From NCBI GenBank assembly GCA_028280845.1, contig JANQKZ010000031.1, positions 1 to 64,000 of the forward strand: a stretch of DNA of 64,000 bases, written 5' to 3'. Within the stretch, counting starts at the first letter, position 1; every line of letters begins with the position of its first letter. The DNA comes from Opitutales bacterium (GTDB lineage Bacteria > Verrucomicrobiota > Verrucomicrobiia > Opitutales > JABSRG01). Made by a program: the position numbers and the translations under genes. Shown one piece after another: positions 28,481 to 38,461 of this stretch. The notes beneath the pieces are model-generated. The model worked only from the letters and a program-made list of their open reading frames with translations, was not told the origin of the DNA and made no database searches.

Positions 28481-29671
28481 TTACTCGACGATCTCGGTAA
28501 TCCGGCCGGCACCGATGGTGCGGCCACCTTCGCGGATGGCGAAACGCTGCCCAACTTCCATAGCAGAAGCCTTCTGCAGCTCGATGGTGATACTCAGGTT
28601 GTCCCCGGGCATCACCATTTCGACGCCTTCCGGCAGCTTGCAAATCCCGGTCACATCAGCGGTGCCAAAGAAGAACTGCGGACGGTATCCATCAAAGAAA
28701 GGTGTGTGGCGACCCCCTTCATCCTTGGACAAAACGTAAAGCTCAGCGCCGGCCTTGGTGTGCGGGGTGATCGAACCGGGTTTGGCGATCACCTGACCCC
28801 GCTCAATAGCGGTTTTTTCAATACCGCGAAGGAGCAGGCCGACATTGTCACCAGCTTGACCTTGGTCCAGCATCTTACGGAACATTTCCACACCGGTAAC
28901 GGTAGTCTTTTGCGTGTCCTTGAGGCCAACGATCTCGACTTCTTCCCCGACCTTGATCACCCCACGCTCGATACGGCCGGTAGCAACAGTTCCGCGTCCG
29001 GTGATCGAGAACACGTCTTCCACGGACATGAGGAGGGGCTTGTCAGTTTCGCGGGCTGGTTCCGGGATTTCAGTGTCAATCGCATCCATCAGTTCGCCGA
29101 TCGCATTGACCCACTTCTCTTCATTGTTAAGAGCTCCGGTAGCAGACCCGTGCACGATCACAGCATTGTCACCGTCATAGTCATACTTGGATAGGAGGTC
29201 ACGGACTTCCATCTCAACCAGTTCCACCAGCTCTTCGTCGTCCATCAGGTCAACCTTGTTGAGCCAGACAACGATTTTCGGCACACCGACCTGGCGGGCC
29301 AACAGGATGTGCTCGCGGGTTTGCGGCATCGGGCCGTCTGCGGCGGAAACAACGAGGATAGCACCGTCCATTTGAGCTGCACCGGTGATCATGTTTTTCA
29401 CAAAGTCGGCGTGACCGGGGCAATCCACGTGTGCGTAGTGACGATTGTCCGTTTCATACTCAACGTGAGCCACGTGAATGGTAACGGTTTTAGTTGAGTC
29501 ACGCACGGTTCCGCCCTTAGCGATATCAGCGTAGGCCTTGACCTCAGCTAGTCCTTTTTGGGCCTGAACATGCAGGATAGCTGCCGTGGTGGTGGTTTTG
29601 CCATGGTCGATGTGACCAATGGTTCCCACATTTACGTGCGGTTTAGTTCTTTCGAATGTTTCCTTAGCCAT
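28481..29671 (-). CDS. tuf: translation elongation factor Tu
   Basis: 396-aa GTPase delivering aminoacyl-tRNA. G1 [15 protein letters not shown]3 DCPGHADF, G4 NKVDLMDD and G5-type HGSATGAL are all present, then the two beta-barrel domains ending [10 protein letters not shown]. It is the only tuf copy in the window, placed between tRNA-Thr and tRNA-Trp rather than after fusA. Confidence 0.98.
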   Translation of the reverse strand: MAKETFERTKPHVNVGTIGHIDHGKTTTTAAILHVQAQKGLAEVKAYADIAKGGTVRDSTKTVTIHVAHVEYETDNRHYAHVDCPGHADFVKNMITGAAQMDGAILVVSAADGPMPQTREHILLARQVGVPKIVVWLNKVDLMDDEELVELVEMEVRDLLSKYDYDGDNAVIVHGSATGALNNEEKWVNAIGELMDAIDTEIPEPARETDKPLLMSVEDVFSITGRGTVATGRIERGVIKVGEEVEIVGLKDTQKTTVTGVEMFRKMLDQGQAGDNVGLLLRGIEKTAIERGQVIAKPGSITPHTKAGAELYVLSKDEGGRHTPFFDGYRPQFFFGTADVTGICKLPEGVEMVMPGDNLSITIELQKASAMEVGQRFAIREGGRTIGAGRITEIVE

Positions 29672-29723
29672 GGAAGGTTAAGTTTGGTTAGATTTGTTGA
29701 ATGAAGGGTTGGGTTGTTTTAAA

Positions 29724-29799
<76 letters not shown>

Positions 29800-29933
29800 A
29801 TCATCAAAGATAAGAAAGGGTGTAATCAAGGAGCCAAGCCGTTAAGCTTATGGAAAAGTGTAGAAATTGATTTGTGAAAGGGAGACCGTCAATCCCAAAA
29901 AAGGAAAAATATTGAGCCTTTTTTTGCCGGAAC

Positions 29934-30692
29934 TCAAGGCCCAATTTCCACCCGGTAGTACCCCGGGCTGAGCCGCCTGATGACGGGCATTCCAGTCAAC
30001 CAATCCTTCCAGATCGAATCAACTTCATCATTCGTTGAATTCCGGCTGAGCAGGGGTTCTCCTACCCGCCCAGTCCGATCTATTAACAAGAGAAAGTGTA
30101 TCGGTCTCCAATCCCCGGAAACCGCAGAAAAATCGGACTCTGGAAGGGTTACTTCTTCCCCGGTTATTATGGATCCAGAGGGGAGTTGTATGACTTCCAG
30201 ATAGCCGGACCGTTCGGATAGCCTGGGCAAAGGCACGGAATCCCGGCCCATCTCCTCGAAAAAGGACCAGTTTTGAGGCGAAAGGAAATCCGCCTCAGAC
30301 CGAATGCTGATCTCACTCAATGAACCCAGTTCATCATAATCCATGGATTGAATGGCCAGGGCGGGCTCAAACGACTCAAAAAGCGGGTCCAGAACGGGAT
30401 CGGAGTAACCGCGTAGATCCTGATTACTCAGATAGTTCCACTCCGTGGGTAGAAATAGAGGTGCAGAGTCAAAGAGGAGGGCCTGCTCCATCATGAGGGC
30501 ATCCCGAACCCCACCATCCGGCATGGGGAATTGCACAAATGCCTCCTTTTCAGGAATATCCTGAAGTGGGTTGAAGAAACTGGAAATCAGGCTGTAGCCG
30601 GAAAAGTGGACCAGGACGCCTAGCAAAACAATCACCACCACCAGGGGGGTCAGGGGGAGCTTGAATGAGGTTTTATCCGGTTTTGGCCGCAT
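29934..30692 (-). CDS. single-span periplasmic protein in TonB position
   Basis: 252-aa product not recognised by sequence. It has one N-terminal membrane anchor (LPLTPLVVVIVLLGVLVHFSGYSLI, about 13-37) and a long periplasmic part. The C-terminal about 60 residues (HFLLLIDRTGRVGEPLLSRNSTNDEVDSIWKDWL...GYYRVEIGP) have the strand-helix-strand rhythm of TonB C-terminal-like domains, without the diagnostic TonB motifs. It follows exbD by 6 bp as the last gene of the TPR-exbB-exbD operon, exactly where a TonB/TolA partner would sit. Role as energy transducer is inference. Confidence 0.6.
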   Translation of the reverse strand: MRPKPDKTSFKLPLTPLVVVIVLLGVLVHFSGYSLISSFFNPLQDIPEKEAFVQFPMPDGGVRDALMMEQALLFDSAPLFLPTEWNYLSNQDLRGYSDPVLDPLFESFEPALAIQSMDYDELGSLSEISIRSEADFLSPQNWSFFEEMGRDSVPLPRLSERSGYLEVIQLPSGSIITGEEVTLPESDFSAVSGDWRPIHFLLLIDRTGRVGEPLLSRNSTNDEVDSIWKDWLTGMPVIRRLSPGYYRVEIGP

Positions 30693-30698
30693 TGGAGA

Positions 30699-31232
30699 TC
30701 AGGGCTCTTCGTTCAGGATGCCCCTGGCTCCCTCTGCCGACCTGGTCGCGATCTGGACATTTGCAAACCCAGCTGATCTCGCAATTTCGCATACGGAGAG
30801 AAAGCCCTGCATTTCGACATTTTTATCCAACTTGACCAGCAACACATGCTCCCGCTTCGGAAACCGGCTGCTTTGGCGTTGAAGATAAGCCACGAGTCCG
30901 CCCTCCAGGTTTTGCAGGCTGTATCGATTTCCATCAAAAAGCACCATATTCCGCCGGAGCGTAAGCACAGCCGACGAAGATACGCCTTCGACCAGTGCCG
31001 ATTGGCTGGTGGGCAAGTCAATGGACAGTCCTGGACTGAAAACAAACTCAGACTTTAGCATTCCGAAAAGGAGGGCTACTATGCAGAGGTCCAGAAAGGG
31101 CACAAAGTCGAGATGGATTTCCGGCCGCAACACCCTCCCCCGCAAATCGAGAGGACTGGACAGCGAACCGACCCCGATAGATTCCGCCTCTGACGACAGA
31201 TTGCCTACGTAATCACTGCGCTGGTCGTCCAT
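30699..31232 (-). CDS. exbD: ExbD/TolR-family biopolymer transport protein
   Basis: 177-aa inner-membrane protein pairing with ExbB to convert proton-motive force. A long cytoplasmic N-terminus (about 40 residues) precedes the single helix IHLDFVPFLDLCIVALLFGML, which contains the conserved proton-pathway Asp (FLD). The periplasmic domain starts with SIDLPTS. It is 3 bp downstream of exbB. It could equally be called TolR; no tolA/tolB/pal are nearby. Confidence 0.85.
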   Translation of the reverse strand: MDDQRSDYVGNLSSEAESIGVGSLSSPLDLRGRVLRPEIHLDFVPFLDLCIVALLFGMLKSEFVFSPGLSIDLPTSQSALVEGVSSSAVLTLRRNMVLFDGNRYSLQNLEGGLVAYLQRQSSRFPKREHVLLVKLDKNVEMQGFLSVCEIARSAGFANVQIATRSAEGARGILNEEP

Positions 31233-31235
31233 GAC

Positions 31236-31940
31236 TCAGGATCCCGAAGCCGTGGCAGGGCTTTGAAGGTCGTTTTCGAGGGGCTCAAGATTTTGGGCTC
31301 CCTCCTCGAATTCAGTCTCGGTCAAATCTTTGAGGAGAAATTGCATGAGGTGGTGCCCTACAAATTCAATGTCATGCACCAGGGCCCGCACCCGACCATG
31401 CAGGAAATAGAAGGCAACCTGCGCCAGAATGCCCACCGCAATTCCGGCGGCCGTAGTGATCAAGGCCTGCGCCATGAGGCCGCTGTAGAGCGCACTATTG
31501 GCGTAGGCACCCGCTTCATTCATTTGAAACAAAATCTGGATGGCAGCTACGATGGTCCCCAACAGGCCGACCAGCGGAGAGATCCGAGCGATCACGGCAA
31601 TGGTGTTGATCCGGCGTTCCAGCACTGGAATTTCAACCATGGCCGCCTGCTGAATTGCGCGCCGCATCTCATCCTCCGGTTTATTATAATGGAGCAGGGC
31701 CGACTTCACAATATGTGCCAGGGGGCCCGGAGTCTCCTCGCAGACGGTCAAGGCCTCGACCAGGCGGCGTTTCCTCAACAGGTTTTTGATCCCGTCGATA
31801 AAATCCATCGAACGGATCTGCCCCCGGTGGAGGAAGAGGGTCCGTTCTACAAAAATGACAAAACCGATGATGCTAAGCAGGAGCAACACCCACATTATCG
31901 GCCCACCCTGTTGGAGCAGTGTTAAATTAAAGATTTCCAT
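31236..31940 (-). CDS. exbB: ExbB/TolQ/MotA-family proton channel protein
   Basis: 234-aa inner-membrane subunit with three helices: GGPIMWVLLLLSIIGFVIFVERTLFL near the N-terminus, then INTIAVIARISPLVGLLGTIVAAIQIL and LITTAAGIAVGILAQVAFYFLHGRV. The GLLGTV-type motif and the threonine-containing A-L-x-T-T-A-A-G are typical of ExbB/TolQ. It lies 63 bp after the TPR gene and 3 bp before exbD. Confidence 0.9.
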   Translation of the reverse strand: MEIFNLTLLQQGGPIMWVLLLLSIIGFVIFVERTLFLHRGQIRSMDFIDGIKNLLRKRRLVEALTVCEETPGPLAHIVKSALLHYNKPEDEMRRAIQQAAMVEIPVLERRINTIAVIARISPLVGLLGTIVAAIQILFQMNEAGAYANSALYSGLMAQALITTAAGIAVGILAQVAFYFLHGRVRALVHDIEFVGHHLMQFLLKDLTETEFEEGAQNLEPLENDLQSPATASGS

Positions 31941-32003
31941 GCAGGTTTGACCGATTTGAGAGAATTGACGCTGTCAACGCAATGGTTTTGATAGGGTCGG
32001 CCA

Positions 32004-34769
32004 TCATGGCGTACTGGCGGTAGTCGCGGTAGCGGGAGGTCGCCCCAACCGGACCAGGTGGGTTTCCGCCAGGGTGCGACCCGGCAGCTGAAATTCAATA
32101 ATGGATTGGTATACCTGGGCGGCCGCGCCGAGATCCCCCTCCTCCTCAAACAATTGCCCCAAATCGAGGGCGGACCGGGAAAGCCAGTATCGCCCGGAAC
32201 TCCCCAGGCTCTGGGCTACGGTGCCATCCAAAAGGAACCGGGTCAAAGCCTGGTAATAGGCTGATTTGGCCCGTTCCTTATTCCCTTGCCGGTTGAGAGC
32301 CGAGGCTAATTTATTCCCGGCTTCAGCTCGCAAATCAATGGGAAGGTCGGAACGCTCCATGAGGCTTTCATAGGCAGAAACAGCTTCGGCAAGGTTAGTC
32401 GGATTTGGATTTCCCGATCCCAAACTACTGAGGGAATCTGCGCGCCCCATTTCAGCGAGGTATCGCTCTGGGTGATCCGGAAAGGTGGTGATCAGGCTCT
32501 CATATATCCCCTGCGCAATTCCAAACCGAAAGAGATCCCTTGCAATATCTCCCTGTTTGAGACGAGCGTAGAAGAAGAGTTCTCTATTTTCACCGTATTC
32601 TTCAGTTAACCGGCGAAGCAGTCGAACAGGCTCCGAACTCTCAAGGTCGATGGTTTCCAGATCCAAATCTTCAAGGTATATCAGGTTCACCGCGTTGATC
32701 GCTGCCTCATAGAGGGCAATGGGCGCAAATTTACTGCCCTGCTTCTGAGCAAGCTCTAAGTAGCGCTGCTGAGCATCGACCGCAATCCCCAATCCGGCAA
32801 AGTAGCGGGCCTCTTCAAAAAGGGACAAGTCCGCCGGTTCGGAGCCGGGAAACCGGTCACGCAGCTCCTGAAAGATGGCTAATCCTGCCTCGGCTTCGGG
32901 CGATAGCCCCGAAATATCCAAGTCGGTGTAGCTGAGCCCCAGCAGCGCCTGACCTTTCAGAAATAACGTGCGGGCCTCTACTTCCGCAACCATGGCCGCC
33001 TCCAGACCAAGGGGAACCTCCCCCGACTGGACCATTGCGAGGATACGGTCCGCCAGAACCGGAACCTGTTCCACATTGCCAGATTCCATAGCAAGAACAG
33101 TCTCCAACCAGAGCAGGCGGAGCTGCAGAGAGGGTGGCATCCGATTAAATGCTTCCGATTCCCCGATCGCATCCATGCGGGCAAACGCCTCGGCTTCCCT
33201 CCCCGCTCTCCGCATTTCCATGGCGAGGTTCCACTCTGCCTGCCATCGAAAGGCCTGGCCTAATTCCGTGGTGGGGAGCCCCGCGTCGTTGAGAGAAACA
33301 ATGGCTAAATCGAGGTCCCCGGTGTTCATTTTGGCCAGGACCTGCTGGTAGAGGATCTGCTCTTTTAAATTTCCATCGGGAAGGGTCGACCGGATTGCCG
33401 CGTAAGCCGACGCGGCCGTTTCGTAGTCTCCATTGATAAAATAACAGTCTGCCAGGAAAACCGAGGCCGAATCGCGTTCAGGCCCTGCGGGAAGGGCATC
33501 GCGGAGCTGCGTAAAAATATCCGCGGCGGTCCGATAGGCCTGTTCTTCCCATGCCAGGAAAGCCTGAAAGCGCAAGGCTTCCACTGCATTGGCTGATCCA
33601 GGAAACTCGGAAAGAATTCGGTCCAGGGCAAGTTTCGCCACCTCATGGTCTTCAATGCGGTAGGCCAGCACACTTTGTGCATACAGGATTTCACTGATCA
33701 GCGGATGATCGGGAACCTGCTCCAGAAGATCGTTGAGGTAAACAAAAAGTTCGGCCTCGCGGTCCCCTTCCTCCGCGAGGATGAGCAGATTGCGCAGGGC
33801 CATCTCCTGATACGCACGATCTGACCCTCGAGTCAGGATCCACTCATAGGAGGTCTGTTTTTGCCCGCCTGAAGATGGTATGAGAAGAGCAATGAGATAA
33901 TAAAGCCGATCCAGCTGATCATCATTTCCCGGGAGACTGGCCAGAATCTGGGCCTCCAGGGCCGCGAGCGCCGCCCCAGGGTCACCTTCGCGGAAATGGG
34001 CAATGGCTAGCTGTTCCGCATATTGGGCTTGGATTCGAGTGCCCGCCGCCTCATTGACCAAATTCTCCAACGCTTCAATGGTATCTTCTTCCAGCTCTCC
34101 CACCAGGAGCTGATTTCGCTGGATCAGGGAGTTCAGGGTGGCCTGCTGAAATGGGTTGGGGCTCACCGCTTGAGCCTCTCCGAAATACCCTGCTGCCTTA
34201 TCCATATAGCCCAGTTCTTCTTCCAGCAACCCGAAGGTGATCAGGGACCAGGCTTGAATTTCATTCGACAGGGCCGCGCCCTCCAGGGATTGCAGGGCCA
34301 GGCGCGCATCCTCATAATTTCCCTGACCATACTGAGCGACCGCGGACAAGACTCTCAGGGTGTCTTCTTGCGCAGGGGATCTGCCAAGCCCCTCCTCTTC
34401 CAGGGCTCTAATCTGGTCGGCTGCATCCTCAAATTGGCCTGAAGCCACCAAGGCTTCAATGAGGGACAAATTGAGATCTACCCGTTCGTTTGAAGACATA
34501 ACACCGGTTTCTAAGAGCTCCCGGAACAATTCGGCGGCGAGGGGCAGTCCAAGTTTGAGAGCTCGCTCCGCTGCCAGTATTTTCCACCGCAAGGATATTC
34601 GGCTCTCAATGTCATTTCTCGAATCCAAAAGCAGAGGGCTTTCCAAGCCTCCCCCATTCGCCGTCACGACCGATTCGCCAAAAAGAATATTCAAACCCAG
34701 GCTACCCCCTACCAGGATACCCAAAGTCGAAAACCATAACCGACCAGTCGCTCTGTACAGCTTTTTCAT
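32004..34769 (-). CDS. large exported TPR-repeat protein
   Basis: 921-aa protein with a signal sequence (WFSTLGILVGGSLGLNILFGESVVTA) followed almost entirely by helical TPR-like repeats, e.g. AAGYFGEAQAVSPNPFQQATL, AKLALDRILSEFPGSANAVEAL, AADIFTQLRDALPAGPERDSA and AKSAYYQALTRFLLDGTVAQS. It probably acts as a periplasmic or outer-membrane-associated scaffold. It heads the operon TPR-exbB-exbD-TonB-position protein, an arrangement seen in several PVC and Bacteroidota genomes. No enzymatic motif is visible. It is divergent from pntAA across a 197-bp gap. Confidence 0.85.
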   Translation of the reverse strand: MKKLYRATGRLWFSTLGILVGGSLGLNILFGESVVTANGGGLESPLLLDSRNDIESRISLRWKILAAERALKLGLPLAAELFRELLETGVMSSNERVDLNLSLIEALVASGQFEDAADQIRALEEEGLGRSPAQEDTLRVLSAVAQYGQGNYEDARLALQSLEGAALSNEIQAWSLITFGLLEEELGYMDKAAGYFGEAQAVSPNPFQQATLNSLIQRNQLLVGELEEDTIEALENLVNEAAGTRIQAQYAEQLAIAHFREGDPGAALAALEAQILASLPGNDDQLDRLYYLIALLIPSSGGQKQTSYEWILTRGSDRAYQEMALRNLLILAEEGDREAELFVYLNDLLEQVPDHPLISEILYAQSVLAYRIEDHEVAKLALDRILSEFPGSANAVEALRFQAFLAWEEQAYRTAADIFTQLRDALPAGPERDSASVFLADCYFINGDYETAASAYAAIRSTLPDGNLKEQILYQQVLAKMNTGDLDLAIVSLNDAGLPTTELGQAFRWQAEWNLAMEMRRAGREAEAFARMDAIGESEAFNRMPPSLQLRLLWLETVLAMESGNVEQVPVLADRILAMVQSGEVPLGLEAAMVAEVEARTLFLKGQALLGLSYTDLDISGLSPEAEAGLAIFQELRDRFPGSEPADLSLFEEARYFAGLGIAVDAQQRYLELAQKQGSKFAPIALYEAAINAVNLIYLEDLDLETIDLESSEPVRLLRRLTEEYGENRELFFYARLKQGDIARDLFRFGIAQGIYESLITTFPDHPERYLAEMGRADSLSSLGSGNPNPTNLAEAVSAYESLMERSDLPIDLRAEAGNKLASALNRQGNKERAKSAYYQALTRFLLDGTVAQSLGSSGRYWLSRSALDLGQLFEEEGDLGAAAQVYQSIIEFQLPGRTLAETHLVRLGRPPATATTASTP

Positions 34770-34966
34770 TCACATAAATTATCAAGGTCTAAGAGAGGCA
34801 GACCTCTCCTGGACATTGACCTTCAAAAAGGCTGAGGGTTCACTTCTGCTTTGACCACTATAAAGTGTTTTTTGACTCTACCGCACCTTCTCCGCAAAAT
34901 CCGGATTGTCAGCTGATCGTTTCCGTCTCAAGATGAGCTGAACAGACGGAATCCTTTTCAAAAACC

Positions 34967-36094
34967 ATGAAAAAAATCCATGCAGCGAAAGCTGCGAATG
35001 ATACTGAAACGAGAACCCCGCTTACCCCGGAGACCGCAACGAAACTGATTCAGTCAGGATTTGAAGTTTCTGCTGACCCGGGGATCGGCCTGAGCGCTGG
35101 CTACAGTGACGCAGCTTTTAAGGATGCGGGTGTGTCCTTGGTAGGCGAACAGGATGCCGGACCTGATATTGTGATTCGCATCCAAAAACCGGATACAGAA
35201 GAGATAAACCGCCTTAAAGCGGGAACCCTCCACGTCAGCTTTCTCGATCCTTTCAACGAGAAAGAACTGATCGGGCAGATGGCCACAGCCGGGATCAGCT
35301 CCATCAGTCTCGAAATGATTCCTCGCACAACCCTGGCTCAGAAAATGGATGTCCTCAGTTCTCAGGCAAACTTGGCAGGCTACTTTGCCGTGATCAAGGC
35401 AGCTGAAATGTTGGGCAAAATTCTTCCCATGATGATGACCCCAGCCGGCACGATCGCTCCTGCTCGGGTTTTTATCGTTGGCGTGGGAGTGGCCGGGCTT
35501 CAAGCCATTGCCACTGCCAAACGCCTCGGAGCTCAAGTAGAAGCATTTGACACCCGGCCAGTCGTCGAAGAACAAGTCAAATCCCTGGGTGCTAAATTCC
35601 TCAAAATTGATCTGGGGGAGACCGGCCAGACCGATCAGGGCTATGCCAGGGAACTGACCCCCGAACAAATCCAAAAGCAGAAAGACGGAATGAAGAAAGC
35701 CTGCGCCAACGCCGACATTGTAATCACGACGGCGAAACTTTTCGGTCGGCCCGCCCCGAAAATTGTGGACGCTGATATGGTGACGGCCATGCGGCCGGGC
35801 AGTGTAATCGTCGACCTTGCTGCCGAAACCGGCGGTAACGTAGAGGGAACCCAGGTCGGACGGAATATCGTGACCGAGAACGGCGTAAAAATCATCGGCC
35901 AGGGCAAGCTCGAAGGGGCCGTGGCGAAGGATTCCAGCCAGATGGTGGCCTCCAATTTTCAAAACCTCCTCCTTCATTTCTGGAATAAGGAGGCAGAGGC
36001 ACTGAAGATCGATCTCGATGATGAAATCATGAAGGGCTGCCTCATCACACACGACGGGGCAGTTGTTCACGAGCGCTTCAAAGAAGACGCCTGA
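34967..36094 (+). CDS. pntAA: NAD(P) transhydrogenase alpha subunit, part 1
   Basis: 375-aa NAD(H)-binding domain I of proton-translocating transhydrogenase, with the alanine-dehydrogenase fold. It has ETRTPLTPETATKLIQSGFEV, the Rossmann motif VFIVGVGVAGLQAIATAKRLGAQVEAFDTRP, and KADIVITTA-like NADIVITTAKLFGRPAPKIV with GSVIVDLAAETGGN. Its gene is separate from the membrane part, i.e. a three-gene pnt system. First gene of pntAA-pntAB-pntB. Confidence 0.95.
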   Translation: MKKIHAAKAANDTETRTPLTPETATKLIQSGFEVSADPGIGLSAGYSDAAFKDAGVSLVGEQDAGPDIVIRIQKPDTEEINRLKAGTLHVSFLDPFNEKELIGQMATAGISSISLEMIPRTTLAQKMDVLSSQANLAGYFAVIKAAEMLGKILPMMMTPAGTIAPARVFIVGVGVAGLQAIATAKRLGAQVEAFDTRPVVEEQVKSLGAKFLKIDLGETGQTDQGYARELTPEQIQKQKDGMKKACANADIVITTAKLFGRPAPKIVDADMVTAMRPGSVIVDLAAETGGNVEGTQVGRNIVTENGVKIIGQGKLEGAVAKDSSQMVASNFQNLLLHFWNKEAEALKIDLDDEIMKGCLITHDGAVVHERFKEDA

Positions 36095-36137
36095 GCCCGC
36101 TTTTCACTTTCAATTTTCAACTTTCGATTTCCCCAAA

Positions 36138-36425
36138 ATGGACCTGATCACCTTACTTTTCATTTTCACCCTGGCAGTGTTTCTGGGCTTTGAGCTAATT
36201 TCAAAGGTTCCTTCCCAGTTGCACACCCCGTTAATGTCGGGCTCGAATGCTATCAGCGGCATCACCATCGTCGGAGCGCTTATCTCCTCCGGCAGCGGGC
36301 AAAACGACCTGGCCCAATGGCTGGGACTTGCTGCCTTGATTCTGGCCACCGTGAATGTGGTCGGTGGCTACCTCGTAACTGATCGCATGCTTGGCATGTT
36401 TAAAAAGAAAGGAGGAGACCAGTAA
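36138..36425 (+). CDS. pntAB: NAD(P) transhydrogenase alpha subunit, part 2
   Basis: 95-aa membrane protein forming part of the domain II proton channel: three to four helices, with the family sequence GFELISKVPSQLHTPLMSGSNAISGITIVGAL. I use ATG 36138 (MDLITLLFIFTLAVFLG) rather than the track start 36063, which overlaps pntAA in an unrelated frame. The stop overlaps the pntB start by one base (TAATG). Confidence 0.95.
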   Translation: MDLITLLFIFTLAVFLGFELISKVPSQLHTPLMSGSNAISGITIVGALISSGSGQNDLAQWLGLAALILATVNVVGGYLVTDRMLGMFKKKGGDQ

Positions 36426-37819
36426 TGCCTGACCAGATCCTCCCTCTTACCTATATTGTTTCCGCGGTTCTGTTTATCTTTGGCATCAAAATGCTGGGGT
36501 CGGCTACTACGGCCCGCAAAGGAAACCTCCTCTCCTCCCTCGGAATGCTCCTGGCCATTGTGGCAACGCTGTTCCACCAGGAAGTGTTAACCTATCAATG
36601 GATTATCGTCGGCCTGGTGGCTGGGGCGGTTATCGGTGCTTTTGCCGCAAGGATCGTCCAGATGACGGCCATGCCCGAGCTTGTGGCTCTGTTCAACGGC
36701 TTTGGCGGAGCAGCCAGTATGCTCGTCGGCTGGGCAGAATTCGCCAAGGTCACAGACCCGACTGGACAACACCTGACCTTTCAGGCCTTTGTTATCTTCC
36801 TCGCGATCTTTATTGGAGGGATCACCTTCACCGGTAGCGTTATTGCCTGGGGCAAGCTCTCCGGAAAAATAAGCGGGAGTCCCATGGTCTTTCCCGGGCA
36901 GAAATTCATGAACGCCGGTTTGATTCTGGGCACCTTCGCCGTGGGCGTGGCCTTTTCCCTCGTTCAGGATCAGCCACTTGCAGGAACGCTGCTGTATGTA
37001 TTTTTGGGGCTGTCCCTGCTGCTTGGCGTCCTCGCCGTGATCCCCATCGGTGGCGGCGATATGCCGGTTGTCATTTCCCTCCTGAACAGCATGTCCGGTT
37101 TGGCTGCCTGCGCCGCTGGCTTTGTCATTCAAAACACTGTCCTGGTAGTAGCCGGAAGCCTGGTCGGCGCCAGTGGGTTAATCCTTACCGTCATCATGTG
37201 TAAGGCCATGAATCGCACCCTGCTCAATGTCGTCCTGGGAGGCTTCGGCGGCACCAAGAGCAGCGGAGCAGCAGGCGAGGGAGGTGAAATGAAGCCAATG
37301 TCAGTCGAGGATGCCTACTACGTCCTGGAGGCCGCCAGCAAAGTGATGGTGATTCCAGGTTACGGGATGGCCGTAGCTCAGGCCCAGCACGCCGTGAAGG
37401 AGTTGGCCGATCTGCTGGAGTCCAACGGATGTGAAGTCACTTTTGCGATCCACCCGGTAGCGGGCCGCATGCCCGGGCATATGAATGTGCTCCTCGCAGA
37501 AGCTGACGTCCCCTACGAACAGCTGCAGGAAATGGATGATGCCAACCCGCAGCTGCCCATCACTGATGTGGCGATCGTTATTGGTGCCAATGATGTGGTA
37601 AACCCGGCTGCAGTCGAGGATGAGGGGAGCCCGATCTACGGGATGCCGATCATCAATGCTCACCATGCCCGCACCTGTTTCTGTTTGAAGCGCGGTCAGG
37701 GCACCGGCTTTTCCGGCCTGCAGAATAAGCTCTTCGGCATGGACAATGTTCGCATGATTTATGGCGACGCTAAGGCCACCATCACTGGACTGGTAACCGA
37801 ATTTAAAGAGTCCAGTTAA
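36425..37819 (+). CDS. pntB: NAD(P) transhydrogenase beta subunit
   Basis: 464-aa subunit with about nine membrane helices (domain II) and the NADP(H)-binding domain III. It shows LVALFNGFGGAASMLVGWAEF and GGDMPVVISLLNSMSGLAACAAGF in the membrane part, then VMVIPGYGMAVAQAQHAVKELADLL (the GxGxxV dinucleotide-type loop), HPVAGRMPGHMNVLLAEADVPY and the NADP-specific VIGANDVVNPAA. The complex couples proton entry to NADPH formation at the inner membrane. Translationally coupled to pntAB. Confidence 0.96.
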   Translation: MPDQILPLTYIVSAVLFIFGIKMLGSATTARKGNLLSSLGMLLAIVATLFHQEVLTYQWIIVGLVAGAVIGAFAARIVQMTAMPELVALFNGFGGAASMLVGWAEFAKVTDPTGQHLTFQAFVIFLAIFIGGITFTGSVIAWGKLSGKISGSPMVFPGQKFMNAGLILGTFAVGVAFSLVQDQPLAGTLLYVFLGLSLLLGVLAVIPIGGGDMPVVISLLNSMSGLAACAAGFVIQNTVLVVAGSLVGASGLILTVIMCKAMNRTLLNVVLGGFGGTKSSGAAGEGGEMKPMSVEDAYYVLEAASKVMVIPGYGMAVAQAQHAVKELADLLESNGCEVTFAIHPVAGRMPGHMNVLLAEADVPYEQLQEMDDANPQLPITDVAIVIGANDVVNPAAVEDEGSPIYGMPIINAHHARTCFCLKRGQGTGFSGLQNKLFGMDNVRMIYGDAKATITGLVTEFKESS

Positions 37820-37897
37820 GCCTGGAACCATACGTGATTTTCATTCAAGCCCTCCTCGGGTCTCTGCGCTGGGCTTTTAAATTTTCGTGAAAAACCC

Positions 37898-37920
37898 AGG
37901 AAGGTTGCCCTTCCTGTTCT
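37898..37920 (+). terminator. possible pnt operon terminator
   Basis: Stem AGGAAGG/CCTTCCT (37898-37915) with a TTGC tetraloop, followed by GTTCTTTC, 79 bp after the pntB stop and just before the next gene. The T-tract is weak, so termination may be incomplete. Confidence 0.4.
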
Positions 37921-37939
37921 TTCAGTTGTCTTAGTATCC

Positions 37940-38461
37940 ATGCAAAAAATGTATTTGCAGGATCCGGAGACAGAGGCACTTCTAGGCCCCTTCACCATGG
38001 ATCAATTCCGGGAGCTGGCGGAAGTTGGTGCCCTGACCAACGTGTCCAAGGTCACACTCAGCCCCTTGGATCCGCCACTCGAGCTTTCGGAATACCCCGG
38101 GCTTTGCGAACGGCTCCTGATCGTTCCGCGAGAGCTCCATTTAAAAGCTTCGCAAACCAGCCCAAGCGAGGAGGTGGAAGCCGTCGATATAGCCCCGGTA
38201 TCCGTTGACACGATCCTGCAGGAGAACCTGGCTCGAGAACAGGAACTTCGCGGAGACGCCATGGAGCCGATTATACAGAGGAGACGGGGACGCAGAACCC
38301 GCGACTACATCGTACTCATGCTCGTTGGGTGGACCCTTGTGGGGACTGCTATATTTGTGCTAGGCGCCAACCCGATGACCCTCGTCTTTGGCATCAGCCT
38401 GATTACCCTATATACCATAGGAACAGCTTGGCTCTTGTTTGGCGTGATTAATCGATATTAA
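37940..38461 (+). CDS. GYF_2-like domain membrane protein
   Basis: 173-aa protein. The N-terminal about 50 residues (MYLQDPETEALLGPFTMDQFRELAEVGALTNVSKVTL) look like the GYF_2-type domain common in Verrucomicrobiota and Planctomycetota (Y-x-G-P-F-T...L-x-x-G-x-L). A charged linker with RRRGRRTRD leads to two C-terminal membrane helices (YIVLMLVGWTLVGTAIFVL and LVFGISLITLYTIGTAWLLFG). The N-terminal domain is probably cytoplasmic, by the positive-inside rule. Function unknown. Confidence 0.7.
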   Translation: MQKMYLQDPETEALLGPFTMDQFRELAEVGALTNVSKVTLSPLDPPLELSEYPGLCERLLIVPRELHLKASQTSPSEEVEAVDIAPVSVDTILQENLAREQELRGDAMEPIIQRRRGRRTRDYIVLMLVGWTLVGTAIFVLGANPMTLVFGISLITLYTIGTAWLLFGVINRY

